Shown: positions 53,133 through 62,591 of the stretch, in pieces
Numbering within the stretch: position 1 is the stretch's first letter
How the letters are laid out: each line of letters opens with the position of its first letter
DNA from: Salinisphaeraceae bacterium
Lineage (GTDB): Bacteria > Pseudomonadota > Gammaproteobacteria > Nevskiales > Salinisphaeraceae
Length of the DNA: 64,000 nucleotides
NCBI GenBank assembly: GCA_002683405.1
Contig: NYTH01000028.1
Coordinates: forward strand, 124,001 to 188,000
Direction: 5' to 3'
The notes under the pieces: model-generated
What the model was told of the DNA's origin: nothing
Seen by the model: the letters and a program-made list of their open reading frames with translations, nothing else
The model's database searches: none
Position numbers and translations under genes: made by a program

Positions 53133-53807
53133 GTGCACGAGCATTCTGAATCCGGTGCGACGCGCGAATCGTGGCCGGCCCTGGTGGTACACGCCGTGGT
53201 GGACCCCGCCATCGTCTCGACTCTGCGACTCGAGCTGCCGACGCTTCTGGAGCGAAGGCTGCGCCGCATGCACAGCGTCGAGGCGCAGGCACGCACGCTC
53301 ACCGGCTACTGGCTGCTATTGCAAGCCTGCCGCCTGCGCGGCCTGTCGCACCCGCCGCTCTCCGCCATCGAGATCAGCGCCGCAGGCCGGCCAGCCTGGC
53401 CGGACGGCCCGGCCTTCAACATTTCGCACAGCCAGCACCGGGCGGCCTGCATCGTGGCGCCCGACGGGCTGCTGGGGCTGGATGTGGAAAAGAGACGCCC
53501 GCTTCGGCTGACCCGGTTCAAGCGGTTTTTGACACACGCCGAATGGCGCCGGTGCGAAGAGGATCCGGAGGCCTTCTTCGAGGCCTGGACCACCCGCGAA
53601 GCGGTGGTGAAGGCCACCGGTCGGGTGGGTCTGTCACGCATTGCCCGGGTGGTGCCTGCGCCGGGGGGCGCCGATCTGGACGGGCAATGGCTGCATCTGC
53701 GGCATTTCGAGCTCGACGGCGGCTATACGCTTTGCGTGGCCAGCGACCGGGTATTGCCGGGCCTGCAGGTTCAGTCGCTTGATGCTTCCGCTACGCCCAG
53801 AAAATAA
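53133..53807 (+). CDS. 4'-phosphopantetheinyl transferase (Sfp type)
   Basis: A 224-residue enzyme that activates carrier proteins by adding phosphopantetheine. Motifs: PAFNISHSQHRAACIV (P1-like), GLLGLDVEKRRPL (metal-binding GxDxE), and FFEAWTTREAVVKATG (the 'W..KEA..K' motif, Arg in place of Lys). Start GTG 53133. It is cotranscribed with the DUF374 gene (27 bases apart) and its 3' end overlaps the Nudix gene convergently by 37 bases. It could serve fatty-acid or polyketide synthesis. Confidence 0.9.
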   Translation: MHEHSESGATRESWPALVVHAVVDPAIVSTLRLELPTLLERRLRRMHSVEAQARTLTGYWLLLQACRLRGLSHPPLSAIEISAAGRPAWPDGPAFNISHSQHRAACIVAPDGLLGLDVEKRRPLRLTRFKRFLTHAEWRRCEEDPEAFFEAWTTREAVVKATGRVGLSRIARVVPAPGGADLDGQWLHLRHFELDGGYTLCVASDRVLPGLQVQSLDASATPRK

Positions 53808-54307
53808 AGCGCCGCATAAACCCGATGATCGATCAGCCGACCCTCGTCAACGCGCGCCCGCAGCCAGGCCGGCACATCATCCAGCGGCACCTTCAGTACC
53901 GTGATGTTCTCGCCGTCCACGCCGCCGCCCGGCCCGACCTGATCCAGATCGCGCGCCCGCACCAGCGTAATGACTTCCGAAGATAGCCCCGGCGAAGACG
54001 GGCCGTGGTACAGGCGCTCGACGCGGGCAGGTTGATAGCCGGTCTCCTCGACCAGCTCCCGCGCGGCGGCCTTGTTCGCGCCTTCCGCCTCGCGTCCAGC
54101 CTCGTCACCGACGATGCCCGCGGGCAGCTCGATCACGCGCTGACCCACCGGAACCCGGTGCTGTTCGACCAGCAGCAGCTGACGATCAGGTGTGACCGCC
54201 ACGATATGCACCGCACCGCTGGCGCGCACGCGCTGCACATACTCCCAGGTACCGGTCTTGATCAGCCGCAGAAAGCGGCCTTCATGCAGGATGGTCTGTT
54301 CGGACAT
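53771..54307 (-). CDS. Nudix hydrolase, ADP-ribose pyrophosphatase-like
   Basis: A 178-residue Nudix protein. The Nudix box spans ELPAGIVGDEAGREAEGANKAAARELVEETGY, with a two-residue insertion before the RELxEExGY core, all key Glu present. YHGPSSPGLSSEV and HRVYAALYFLG follow. Like ADP-ribose/nucleoside diphosphate hydrolases it probably cleans nucleotide by-products. MSEQT at 54307 is preferred over an upstream extension. Confidence 0.88.
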   Translation of the reverse strand: MSEQTILHEGRFLRLIKTGTWEYVQRVRASGAVHIVAVTPDRQLLLVEQHRVPVGQRVIELPAGIVGDEAGREAEGANKAAARELVEETGYQPARVERLYHGPSSPGLSSEVITLVRARDLDQVGPGGGVDGENITVLKVPLDDVPAWLRARVDEGRLIDHRVYAALYFLGVAEASSD

Positions 54308-54395
54308 CGGAGTCTCGCCAGCTGATAACTGACGCAATTCTACGCAGACGAAGCGCAGCGCCCAATGGACCCCGGCCCCGTGGCGGATGACCCGG

Positions 54396-55235
54396 CTAGG
54401 CCGCGCGCACGCCCGGCCGGATGTCCCGGACCTTTTCGCTGGCCTGTTCAGCGGCCCAGTCGATCAGCTCCATACGGCCATCGTCGTGCTCGACCAGCGC
54501 GGTACAGGATTCCACCCAGTCACCGGTGTTGTAGTAGGTAACGCCGTCGATGTCCTTGATCTCGGCCTTGTGGATATGGCCGCAAACCACGCCGTCAAAC
54601 TGACGTCGGTGGGTTTCGTGCGCCACCGCCTGCTCGAACTCGGAAATGAAGTTCACCGCGCTCTTGACCTTGTGCTTGGCATAGGCCGAGAGCGACCAGT
54701 AGGGATAGCCCAGATGGCTGCGCGCCCAGTTCAGGTACCGGTTGGCGCGCAGCAGCGTGGTATAGGCCACGTCGCCCGCCAGGGCCACCCAGCGGTGGTA
54801 GCGGGTGACCACGTCAAACAGATCGCCATGGATAATCAGCAGCTTGCGGCCGTCAGCCGTTTCATGAACGGTGTTGTTGACCACATGGATATTGCCGATC
54901 TTGAGCTCGTACTCGACGAACTTGCGCAGAAAATCGTCGTGGTTACCGGTCACGTAGTACACCTGCGAGCCGCGCTTGGACAGCGTCAGCACCCGGCGAA
55001 TGACGTTGGTGTGCGCCTGCGGCCAGTAGAAGGTGTTCTTCAGCCGCCAGCCATCGATGATGTCGCCCACCAGGTAGAGCTGGTCGCATTCGTGCGCCTT
55101 GAGAAACGCCGTCAGCCGTTCCGCCTGGCAGCCCACCGAACCCAGATGCACGTCCGAGACCCAGATGGTGCGGTAGCGCTTCTTGCCCTTGCCGGCCGTC
55201 TTTTTCGCGTCCGACCTGATCGCTTGATCTTTCAT
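54396..55235 (-). CDS. UDP-2,3-diacylglucosamine diphosphatase-like metallophosphoesterase
   Basis: A 279-residue calcineurin-type phosphoesterase: WVSDVHLGSVGCQAERL (DxH), LVGDIIDGWRL (GDxxD), VTGNHDDFLRKF (GNHD), LIIHGDLFDVV, and CGHIHKAEI (GHxH). These match the LpxH-related group that acts in lipid A assembly; whether it is the primary LpxH is unclear. GAGGAAG precedes the ATG. It is divergent from purD by about 200 bases. Confidence 0.85.
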   Translation of the reverse strand: MKDQAIRSDAKKTAGKGKKRYRTIWVSDVHLGSVGCQAERLTAFLKAHECDQLYLVGDIIDGWRLKNTFYWPQAHTNVIRRVLTLSKRGSQVYYVTGNHDDFLRKFVEYELKIGNIHVVNNTVHETADGRKLLIIHGDLFDVVTRYHRWVALAGDVAYTTLLRANRYLNWARSHLGYPYWSLSAYAKHKVKSAVNFISEFEQAVAHETHRRQFDGVVCGHIHKAEIKDIDGVTYYNTGDWVESCTALVEHDDGRMELIDWAAEQASEKVRDIRPGVRAA

Positions 55236-55436
55236 GTCTGCTTCCTCATTCACGCTCGCAAGGCTATTCGGGGGCGTTAACAGCCATGTGACGTTCCGAT
55301 GACGATTGCGTGACGGTGGACGACGGCAACAGCGGCTGAATACCAACCATTCGAACTGCTACTATTCCGGCCGGTCGACCATGGGCCCGCCCGGCGTTCC
55401 GCGAGAAGCGCTTTTGCCCGTCAACAGCAGCAAGAC

Positions 55437-56732
55437 ATGTCCGATTACAAGGTTCTGATAGTGGGCGGCGGCGGCCGCGAGCACGCCATGGCGTGGAAAG
55501 TGGCGCAATCCCCGAAAGTGGCCGAGGTGCTCGTGGCCCCGGGCAACGCGGGCAGCGCACGCGAGCCAGGGGTGTCCAACCGCGCGGTTGCCGCGGACGA
55601 TATCGAGGGTCTGCTCGCCCTGGCGCGGCAGGAATGCATTGGACTGACCATCGTCGGCCCGGAGGCCCCGCTGGCCGGCGGCATCGTCGATCGCTTTGCC
55701 GAAGCCGGCCTGGCCTGCTTCGGGCCGAGCGCGGCCGCCGCGCAGCTGGAGTCGAGCAAGTCGTTCGCAAAGGATTTTCTGCAGCGCCACCGGATTCCCA
55801 CGGCCGCCTACGCGAGTTTCGAGGATCTGCAGGCGGCCGAGGACTACATCCGGCAGCAGGGCGCCCCCATTGTGGTGAAGGCCGACGGGCTGGCGGCCGG
55901 CAAGGGCGTGATACTCGCGCAAACCGAGGCCGAGGCGCTGGCCGCGGTGCGCGATATGCTCCAGGGCAACAGTTTCGGCGCGGCCGGCAACCGCGTCGTC
56001 ATCGAGGAATTTCTCGAGGGCGAGGAAGCCAGCTTTATCGCCATGGTCGATGGCGATCATGTGCTGCCGCTGGCCAGCAGCCAGGACCACAAGGCCGCGC
56101 TCGACGGCGATCGCGGGCCCAACACGGGCGGCATGGGCGCCTACTCCCCGGCGCCCGTCGTTACCGATTCACTGACGCAGGCCATTCTCGATCGCGTCAT
56201 GCAGCCGACCGTGGACGGCATGAGGGCGGAAGGCCACCGATTCACCGGCTTTCTCTACGCAGGGTTGATGATCGACGCGGCCGGCGAGCCGCGGGTGCTC
56301 GAATTCAACGCCCGCATGGGCGACCCGGAAACCCAGCCCATTCTCCTGCGTCTGCAGTCGGATTTCGTGGCGCTGGTCGAGGCCGCCCTCGCCGGCCGGC
56401 TCGACCGTACTTCTACGCAGTGGGACGAGCGCGCATCGCTGGGTGTGGTCATGGCGGCCGGCGGTTATCCGGGCCCCTATGAACGCGGCCGACCCATTCG
56501 AGGCCTGCCGGCGCCGGAAGCGGAAAACGGCGCCGTGAAGGTATTTCATGCCGGCACCCGCCTCGACCGCGAACAGGTGTTAACCGACGGGGGACGGGTG
56601 CTCTGTGTCTGCGCACTGGGCGATACCGTGGCTGCCGCGCAGGCTGCCGCTTATGACCAGGTAGAAAAAATAAGCTGGCCGGACCTGCACTTTCGCCGCG
56701 ATATCGGATACCGTGCGGTCGGGCGGGGATGA
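55437..56732 (+). CDS. purD: Phosphoribosylamine-glycine ligase PurD
   Basis: A 431-residue ATP-grasp enzyme of purine synthesis. MSDYKVLIVGGGGREHAMAWKVAQSPKV, VGPEAPLAGGIVDRF, SKSFAKDFLQRHRIPTAAY, VVKADGLAAGKGV, QDHKAALDGDRGPNTGGMGAYSPAP, FNARMGDPETQPIL (ATP-grasp catalytic residues) are intact. purH is not beside it, so the pur genes are scattered. It is followed after 43 bases by the retropepsin-like gene. Confidence 0.97.
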   Translation: MSDYKVLIVGGGGREHAMAWKVAQSPKVAEVLVAPGNAGSAREPGVSNRAVAADDIEGLLALARQECIGLTIVGPEAPLAGGIVDRFAEAGLACFGPSAAAAQLESSKSFAKDFLQRHRIPTAAYASFEDLQAAEDYIRQQGAPIVVKADGLAAGKGVILAQTEAEALAAVRDMLQGNSFGAAGNRVVIEEFLEGEEASFIAMVDGDHVLPLASSQDHKAALDGDRGPNTGGMGAYSPAPVVTDSLTQAILDRVMQPTVDGMRAEGHRFTGFLYAGLMIDAAGEPRVLEFNARMGDPETQPILLRLQSDFVALVEAALAGRLDRTSTQWDERASLGVVMAAGGYPGPYERGRPIRGLPAPEAENGAVKVFHAGTRLDREQVLTDGGRVLCVCALGDTVAAAQAAAYDQVEKISWPDLHFRRDIGYRAVGRG

Positions 56733-56775
56733 CTGGGCCGGGATCACACTGGGACAACTAGAACGGAACGATTTG

Positions 56776-57345
56776 ATGAAAAGCTCGGTTTTTGGCGCCG
56801 CACTGGGTGCAATCGCGATGCTGGCGGCCGGCACCACGCCTGTCTCCGCGCAGGACAAGGATGTGCTCGGCTGGGTGGAAATGACGCGAATCATGCCCTG
56901 GGGTATTCCGGTCAAGATGAAGCTGGATACCGGCGCGCTCACCTCCTCCATGCAGGGCGACAAGATCGAAACCTTCGACAAGGACGGCGAAAAGTGGGTG
57001 CGCTTTGAGGTCGAGCTCGAGAACGAGGACACCGGCAAGGTCGAAAAACGCAGCTTTGAGAAGCCGGTGTTCCGACGGGTGAAGCTACAGGGCGCGGGCG
57101 GCATCGACCGGCGCTACGTCGTGCTCATGAACGTGTGCGTGGGCGACACGATCTACGAAGAGCAGTTTTCCCTGCGCGATCGGGACAAGTTCAACTACCC
57201 GGTCCTGATCGGCCGCCGCTCCATCCAGCACTGGGGCCTGATTGACGTTACCAAGACGTTCCTGACCGAACCCGAGTGCGACGAGAACAGCATCCTGCGT
57301 CAGTACGAGGAACGCGACGAGGCGGACGAGGACATCGGCGCGTGA
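56776..57345 (+). CDS. Retropepsin-like 'ATP-dependent zinc protease' family protein
   Basis: A 189-residue exported protein with signal peptide (AIAMLAAGTTPVSAQ). VKMKLDTGALTSSMQ (Asp-Thr-Gly-Ala, retropepsin-like motif at about residues 55-60), then VRRVKLQGAGGIDRRYVV, and FNYPVLIGRRSIQHWGLIDV (hydrophobic-hydrophobic-Gly). It is a predicted periplasmic aspartic peptidase and always sits with an inactive transglutaminase-7TM protein and a RimK-like ligase. Its stop overlaps the next start as GTGA. Confidence 0.88.
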   Translation: MKSSVFGAALGAIAMLAAGTTPVSAQDKDVLGWVEMTRIMPWGIPVKMKLDTGALTSSMQGDKIETFDKDGEKWVRFEVELENEDTGKVEKRSFEKPVFRRVKLQGAGGIDRRYVVLMNVCVGDTIYEEQFSLRDRDKFNYPVLIGRRSIQHWGLIDVTKTFLTEPECDENSILRQYEERDEADEDIGA

Positions 57346-58877
57346 AGAACCTCCACCTGTACGTGCTGTCACTGATGCTGACAGTCGTCGGGGTCACACT
57401 GTGCGCGTACAAGGTGCAGCGGCTGGGCATGCCGTTATCGCCCACCGACCAGACCGAAGTCTGGACAGTGGAGGCCAGGATCAGTTTCAGCGGACGCAAC
57501 CGCGCCGCGAAGGTGGATTTCTTCTACCCGTCCGCGCCGCCCGGATTCGCGGTCATCGACGAGGATTTCGTCTCTTCCAAATTCGGGCTGGCCACGGAAA
57601 CGGAAGGCGTGAATCGCAAGGCTCTGTGGGCGGCGCGCAACGTGCGCGGCTCGCAAAGCCTGTACTACCGAATCGTGCTGGCCGAGGAGCGCAGCGCGAA
57701 CCGCACGCGTACCGAGCCCAAGCCGCGCTATCCCGAAGTCCCGGAGTTTCCGGAACCGGAGCGATCCGCCGTATTTTCGCTGCTGGACGATGTGCGGTCC
57801 GAATCAGCCGACATTGCCTCATTCACGCGGGAGCTGCTACAACGCTTCAACGACCCGACGCCGGACGAAGACGTCAGCGTGCTGCGGGAGGCCACGGACG
57901 ACACGCTGGGACGAGTACGCGAAATCCAGCAAATCCTCGCCGGAGCCCGCATTCCCAGCCGCGTCGTCCAGGTCCTCAGGCTTGAAGACGGCATGCGCCA
58001 GGGCACGCTGCAGCCCTGGCTGGAGGTCTATAACGGCAGCGAATGGCTGTCGTTCGACCCTGCCACCGGGGATGGCGGGTTTCCGGACAACTATCTGGTC
58101 TGGATGTCGGACGATAATCCGCTGGTATCGGTCGAGGGCGGCAACCCGGCCACGGTGGAATTTTCCGTCGCGCGCAGCAACCGGGAAGTCATGGGCGTGG
58201 CGCAGCAGCGGGCACGCCTGATCGACTCGAGCGTGCTCGAGTTTTCGCTATTCTCGCTGCCGCTGGCCACGCAGAACGTCTACAAGACGCTGCTGACCGT
58301 GCCGCTGGGCGCCTTCATGGTCGTGCTGCTGCGCAATTTCATCGGCGTGAAGACCTTCGGCACCTTCATGCCCATCCTCATCGCGCTGGCCTTCAGGGAA
58401 ACCGAATTGCTGTGGGGTATCGTGCTGTTCACCACCCTGGTGGCGCTAGGCCTGATCCTGCGGTTTTATCTGGAGCGATTGAAACTGCTCCTTGTGCCCA
58501 GATTGGCGTCGGTCCTGATTATTGTGATCCTGCTCATGGCGGGCGTCTCAGTGGTCAGCCACAAGCTGGGCCTGGAGAGCGGCCTGTCCATTGCGCTGTT
58601 CCCCATGGTCATCCTGGCCATGACGATCGAGCGCATGTCCATGACCTGGGACGAGTCGGGGGCCCACGAAGCGCTGATGGCCGGCCTGGGCAGCCTGTTC
58701 GTGGCGTCGCTGGGCTATCTCGTCATGAACAACGAATGGCTGAGCTACCTGATCTTCGTGTTCCCGGAGCTGCTGCTCGTCCTGCTGGCGCTATGCCTGC
58801 TGTCGGGACGCTACACGGGTTACCGTCTGTCCGAACTGCGTCGCTTCCGCTCTGCCAGCCTGCCCAAGCAGAACTAG
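57342..58877 (+). CDS. Inactive transglutaminase fused to a seven-TM domain
   Basis: A 511-residue membrane protein. The periplasmic N-terminal part resembles a transglutaminase core but lacks the triad: where active forms have HAWVEV-FDPT it has LQPWLEVYNGSEWLSFDPATG (His lost), and no Cys is in the nucleophile area. The C-terminus has about seven helices (LLTVPLGAFMVVLLRNF, FVASLGYLVMNNEWLSYLIF, LLLVLLALCLLSG). It is predicted to recognise or present a peptide for the adjacent ligase. GTG 57342 is coupled to the previous gene. Confidence 0.88.
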   Translation: MKNLHLYVLSLMLTVVGVTLCAYKVQRLGMPLSPTDQTEVWTVEARISFSGRNRAAKVDFFYPSAPPGFAVIDEDFVSSKFGLATETEGVNRKALWAARNVRGSQSLYYRIVLAEERSANRTRTEPKPRYPEVPEFPEPERSAVFSLLDDVRSESADIASFTRELLQRFNDPTPDEDVSVLREATDDTLGRVREIQQILAGARIPSRVVQVLRLEDGMRQGTLQPWLEVYNGSEWLSFDPATGDGGFPDNYLVWMSDDNPLVSVEGGNPATVEFSVARSNREVMGVAQQRARLIDSSVLEFSLFSLPLATQNVYKTLLTVPLGAFMVVLLRNFIGVKTFGTFMPILIALAFRETELLWGIVLFTTLVALGLILRFYLERLKLLLVPRLASVLIIVILLMAGVSVVSHKLGLESGLSIALFPMVILAMTIERMSMTWDESGAHEALMAGLGSLFVASLGYLVMNNEWLSYLIFVFPELLLVLLALCLLSGRYTGYRLSELRRFRSASLPKQN

Positions 58878-58892
58878 GGCCCCGCGCTGACC

Positions 58893-59900
58893 ATGCCTTC
58901 CAAACTGGCAGTCCGGCTACGCGCACTGGGGCGGTTTGCCAAGGGCAATCCGCCCATCGTGATGCCGTGGACGCTGCAGCGCATGGGGCTTTTGAACATG
59001 AATCGGCGCAACGCCGATTACATCATGCGCTACAACAAGCGCAAGTTCTATCCGCTGGTGGACGATAAGCTGCAGACCAAGCGCCTGGCCGTGGATGCCG
59101 GCATTGCCGTACCGGAACTGTACGGCGTGATCGAGATAGAACATCAGATCCGGGACCTGCCCGACATGCTGGAGGGGCGCACCGATTTCGTGATCAAACC
59201 CGCCCACGGGGCCGGCGGCGCCGGGATCATGGTCATCAGCGGGCGCCGCGGCAAGAAGTACATCCGAGCCTCCGGCGTGATCATTTCCGAGTCGGAGGTC
59301 AACCACTTCATCTCCAACATTCTCTCCGGCATGTACAGCCTGGGCGGCATGCCCGACAAGGCCATTCTGGAGTATCGCGTCAAGCCGCATTCCATCTTCG
59401 ACGCGGTGAGCTACCAGGGCGTGCCCGATATCCGCACCATCGTTTTCCGCGGCGTTCCGGTGGCCTGCATGGTTCGGCTGCCGTCACGCATGTCCGACGG
59501 CAAGGCCAACCTGCATCAGGGGGCTGTCGGCGCGGGCATCGATCTGGTGACCGGCAAGACCGTGGACGGTGTCTGGCTCGATCAGGTGCTGGATATGCAC
59601 CCGGACACCGGCAACCCCATCCGCGGCATCGAAATACCCGAATGGGACAAGCTGCTGGAACTGGCCGCCCGATCCTACGAGCTTACGCAGCTGGGTTATC
59701 TGGGCGTGGACGTCGTGCTGGACCGCGATCACGGCCCGCTGGTGCTGGAATACAACGCGCGGCCCGGGCTAAATATCCAGCTGGCGAACCAGATGGGGCT
59801 GCTCGGTCGTCTTCAGGCCGTGGAAAAGCTCGAGGAAATTCCCGAATCCGCTGAAGCGCGCGTGGAACTCGTCCGCCGGTTGTTCGGACAACCCGGATAA
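58893..59900 (+). CDS. RimK-like alpha-L-glutamate ligase homologue (ATP-grasp)
   Basis: A 335-residue ATP-grasp ligase: NRRNADYIMRYNKRKFYPLVDDKLQTKRLA, FVIKPAHGAGGAGIMVISGR (ATP loop), DAVSYQGVPDIRTIVFRGVPVACMVRLPS, YLGVDVVLDRDHGPLVLEYNARPGLNIQLAN (catalytic Asp/Glu/Asn). It probably adds amino acids to a peptide or protein in the cytoplasm. Third gene of the system, 15 bases after the 7TM gene. Confidence 0.9.
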   Translation: MPSKLAVRLRALGRFAKGNPPIVMPWTLQRMGLLNMNRRNADYIMRYNKRKFYPLVDDKLQTKRLAVDAGIAVPELYGVIEIEHQIRDLPDMLEGRTDFVIKPAHGAGGAGIMVISGRRGKKYIRASGVIISESEVNHFISNILSGMYSLGGMPDKAILEYRVKPHSIFDAVSYQGVPDIRTIVFRGVPVACMVRLPSRMSDGKANLHQGAVGAGIDLVTGKTVDGVWLDQVLDMHPDTGNPIRGIEIPEWDKLLELAARSYELTQLGYLGVDVVLDRDHGPLVLEYNARPGLNIQLANQMGLLGRLQAVEKLEEIPESAEARVELVRRLFGQPG

Positions 59901-59924
59901 GACGGGCCGCCCGCCTCGCCGGGG

Positions 59925-60197
59925 TCAGGCGTCAGGCCCCACCGCCGCCACTTCGATCCGGATCGCCGACGCAGGCGCTATTGCCGGCTGCACAGCAGGA
60001 CGGGAAGCAACGGGCGCGTTTGTAGTGTTGCCCTCGACACCGGCCGCGATCGGCTGTCGGCTGCTGAGGCTGGCCACCAGCGCGAGCAGGTAAATGGCGA
60101 CCACAGTGGTCAGCGCCAAGAAGAAGACCGTCCGAATACGGCGATCCGAATATCCATCCTGCTCAGGGGTAAAGTCCTGGCCGGTTGAGTGTTTCAT
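59925..60197 (-). CDS. Small single-pass membrane protein of unknown function
   Basis: A 90-residue protein: charged N-terminus, one helix (IRTVFFLALTTVVAIYLLALVASL), and a Pro/Ala/Thr-rich periplasmic tail. AGGA lies just upstream of ATG 60197. Its end is near the ligase gene's end (convergent). No family recognised. Confidence 0.6.
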   Translation of the reverse strand: MKHSTGQDFTPEQDGYSDRRIRTVFFLALTTVVAIYLLALVASLSSRQPIAAGVEGNTTNAPVASRPAVQPAIAPASAIRIEVAAVGPDA

Positions 60198-60502
60198 TGA
60201 TGTCCTGAAAGCGGGTAGAGCGGGACGCAAAGGGGACTCGCCATAATATAAAGCAAGTTTCGCGCCCGGATATTGCCAGTCGTTGATCACCGAATTATGA
60301 CGGGCGCCGACGGCCATATTCGCCCTGGCGGATGAACGGATCGGAGCGCCGAACAACCGGCGCCGCAATACCTGTCGGACCTGAATATTCGGGTCGGGGC
60401 GGGCCCTCTACCGCTAAGCGACTTGGCCGACGAGTCTCGCCACCAGCCGTCGATCCGGGCTTGCGGCACTGCAGCGGTGCGCCACGCGCACCGCCACGGG
60501 GC
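60198..60502. other. Intergenic region downstream of rho, with a perfect hairpin
   Basis: About 300 bases without a gene. A perfect nine-base stem GCGGTGCGC/GCGCACCGC at 60474-60494 (loop CAC) sits just downstream of the rho stop on the minus strand. No T run follows, so it is not a standard terminator and may protect the 3' end. Nothing else recognised. Confidence 0.4.
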
Positions 60503-62083
60503 CTACTGCCGCTTCATGGACTCGAAGAACTCGGCGTTGGTCTTGGTCTGTTTCATGCGGTCGATGAGCAGCTCCATGGCTGCCAGATCGTCCATACCGT
60601 GCAGAAGCTTGCGCAGCACCCACATGCGCTGCAGCTCGTCCGGCTCGACCAGCTTCTCTTCGCGCCGCGTACCCGAGCGGCTGATGTGAATGGCGGGGTA
60701 GATCCGTTTCTCGGCAATCCGGCGATCCAGGTGCACTTCCATGTTGCCGGTGCCCTTGAACTCCTCGTAGATGACCTCGTCCATCTTGGAGCCGGTCTCG
60801 ATGAGCGCCGTGGCCAGAATCGTGAGGCTGCCGCCCTCTTCCACGTTGCGGGCCGCGCCAAAGAAGCGCTTGGGCCGCTGCAGGGCGTTGGCGTCCACGC
60901 CGCCCGTGAGCACCTTGCCCGAAGACGGCGCCACGGTGTTGTAGGCGCGCGCGAGCCGGGTAATCGAATCCAGCAGGATGATCACGTCGCGCTTGTGCTC
61001 GACCAGACGCTTGGCCTTTTCGATGACCATATCCGCGACCTGAACGTGACGCGAGGCGGGCTCGTCGAAGGTCGAGGACACCACCTCACCACGCACGGAG
61101 CGCTCCATTTCGGTCACTTCCTCGGGCCGCTCGTCGATGAGCAGCACGATCAGGTAGCAATCCGGGTGGTTGTGCGCGATTGACTGAGCGATATTCTGCA
61201 GAATCATCGTCTTGCCGGCCTTGGGCGGCGACACGATGAGGCCGCGCTGACCCATGCCGAAGGGCGCCACCAGATCGATCGTTCGGGCCGTGATGTCCTC
61301 ACTGGCGCCATTGCCGATCTCCATCCCGAGACGATCCTCGGGAAACAGTGGCGTCAGGTTCTCGAACAGCACCTTGCCCCTGGATTTCTCCGGCGGGTCG
61401 TAGTTGATCTCGTCGACCTTCAGCAGCGCGAAATAGCGCTCGGAGTCCTTCGGCGGCCGGATTCGACCGGTGATGGTATCGCCGGTACGCAGGTTGAAGC
61501 GCCGGATCTGCGAGGGGGACACGTAGATGTCGTCCGGCCCCGCCATGTACGACGCATCCGCGCTGCGTAAAAAGCCGAAGCCGTCAGACAGGATTTCCAG
61601 CACGCCGTCGCCGTAGATCTGCTCGCCACGCTTCGCGTGGGCCTTGAGCATGGCAAAGATCAGGTCCTGCTTGCGCGTACGGGAGATGTTGTCGAGCTGC
61701 ATCTCCTGCGCCATCTCCATGAGCTCCGCGGCGGTCTTGCGCTTGAGCTCGGTGAGATTCATGACCGGGCGGTTCGGGTCGTACTCCTGCGTATCGTTTT
61801 CGTAGTACTCGTCGAACTCGTCGTCATCCACCGGCAGTCCGTCGTGACGGTTGCCGCTGGCGCGATTGCCGTTGTTGTTATTGTTGTTATTGCCGCGATT
61901 TCCGCGGTTGTTGCCGCCACCGCCGCCGCGGTTGTTGTTGCCTCGACGCCGGCCGCGGCCCTTGCCGCCCCCACCGCCGCGATTGTTGCCGCCGCCCTGG
62001 TTCTGAGGGCCGGCCTGCTGACCGCCATCGCCGCTGGCGTGGTCCTGTTGATCTGGACGATCTTCGAGCTTCTGGTCTGACAC
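60503..62083 (-). CDS. rho: Transcription termination factor Rho with disordered N-terminal extension
   Basis: A 526-residue Rho. From [21 protein letters not shown] on it matches canonical Rho throughout: RNA-binding [35 protein letters not shown], Walker [16 protein letters not shown]-loop [25 protein letters not shown] and R-loop [22 protein letters not shown]. Before that lies about 105 extra residues, rich in Gly, Asn and Arg ([19 protein letters not shown], then Asn runs), then an acidic stretch ([17 protein letters not shown]). GTG at 62083 with GGAAG upstream is the likely start; ATG 62104 is an alternative. The extension is in frame and probably real. Confidence 0.95.
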   Translation of the reverse strand: MSDQKLEDRPDQQDHASGDGGQQAGPQNQGGGNNRGGGGGKGRGRRRGNNNRGGGGGNNRGNRGNNNNNNNGNRASGNRHDGLPVDDDEFDEYYENDTQEYDPNRPVMNLTELKRKTAAELMEMAQEMQLDNISRTRKQDLIFAMLKAHAKRGEQIYGDGVLEILSDGFGFLRSADASYMAGPDDIYVSPSQIRRFNLRTGDTITGRIRPPKDSERYFALLKVDEINYDPPEKSRGKVLFENLTPLFPEDRLGMEIGNGASEDITARTIDLVAPFGMGQRGLIVSPPKAGKTMILQNIAQSIAHNHPDCYLIVLLIDERPEEVTEMERSVRGEVVSSTFDEPASRHVQVADMVIEKAKRLVEHKRDVIILLDSITRLARAYNTVAPSSGKVLTGGVDANALQRPKRFFGAARNVEEGGSLTILATALIETGSKMDEVIYEEFKGTGNMEVHLDRRIAEKRIYPAIHISRSGTRREEKLVEPDELQRMWVLRKLLHGMDDLAAMELLIDRMKQTKTNAEFFESMKRQ

Positions 62084-62190
62084 GAGCACTTCCGTAAGGT
62101 GCATGCAGCGGGAGACGCTGCGAGGAATGGAATTCGGAATCGGTTATTGGTTTTATCTGGTGATCTGGCTGACGCGAGCGTCAGCGCATA

Positions 62191-62229
62191 CGCAAGAAAC
62201 GGTGGCGGCACCCCGATGCGCCGCCACCG
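62191..62229 (-). terminator. Terminator-like hairpin between trxA and rho
   Basis: CGGTGGCGGC (62200-62209) pairs with GCCGCCACCG (62220-62229). Read on the minus strand it is followed by TTTCTT (62199-62194). A second palindrome, CTGACGC-GA-GCGTCAG, is at 62169-62183. It may attenuate trxA readthrough into rho. Confidence 0.55.
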
Positions 62230-62264
62230 CTGTCAACTTTCGGCTACCACGCGCCGCGTGATGC

Positions 62265-62591
62265 TCACACGTGGCCGTTCAGGAATTCGGTGAGCTGTGA
62301 CTTGGACAGCGAGCCCACCTTGGTGCCCGCGACTTCGCCGTTCTTGAACAGCATGAGTGTCGGAATCCCGCGGATGCCGTACTTGGGCGGCGTATCCTGG
62401 TTTTCGTCGATGTTCAGCTTCGCCACCTTGATCTTGCCGTCGAACTCATCGGCAATTTCGTCGAGCACCGGCGCGATCATCTTGCACGGACCGCACCACT
62501 CTGCCCAGTAGTCAACCAGAACGGGGGTGTCCGAGCCCAGCACGTCGGTATCGAAGCTGTCGTCGGTAACGGTAACGATATTTTCACTCAT
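62265..62591 (-). CDS. trxA: Thioredoxin
   Basis: A 108-residue thioredoxin with active site [21 protein letters not shown] and the cis-Pro loop [17 protein letters not shown]. It keeps cytoplasmic cysteines reduced. Start ATG 62591, four codons after an in-frame TTG. Placed just upstream of rho and divergent from rhlB, as in E. coli. Confidence 0.97.
   Translation of the reverse strand: MSENIVTVTDDSFDTDVLGSDTPVLVDYWAEWCGPCKMIAPVLDEIADEFDGKIKVAKLNIDENQDTPPKYGIRGIPTLMLFKNGEVAGTKVGSLSKSQLTEFLNGHV

Noticed and set aside
53771-53807. Overlap of phosphopantetheinyl transferase and Nudix 3' ends as a sign of misannotation
   Set aside because: Both proteins have full motifs before the overlap; convergent overlap of 37 bases is ordinary.
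60390-60440. tRNA-like D-arm pattern on the minus strand
   Set aside because: No matching anticodon, T-arm or acceptor stem could be found.
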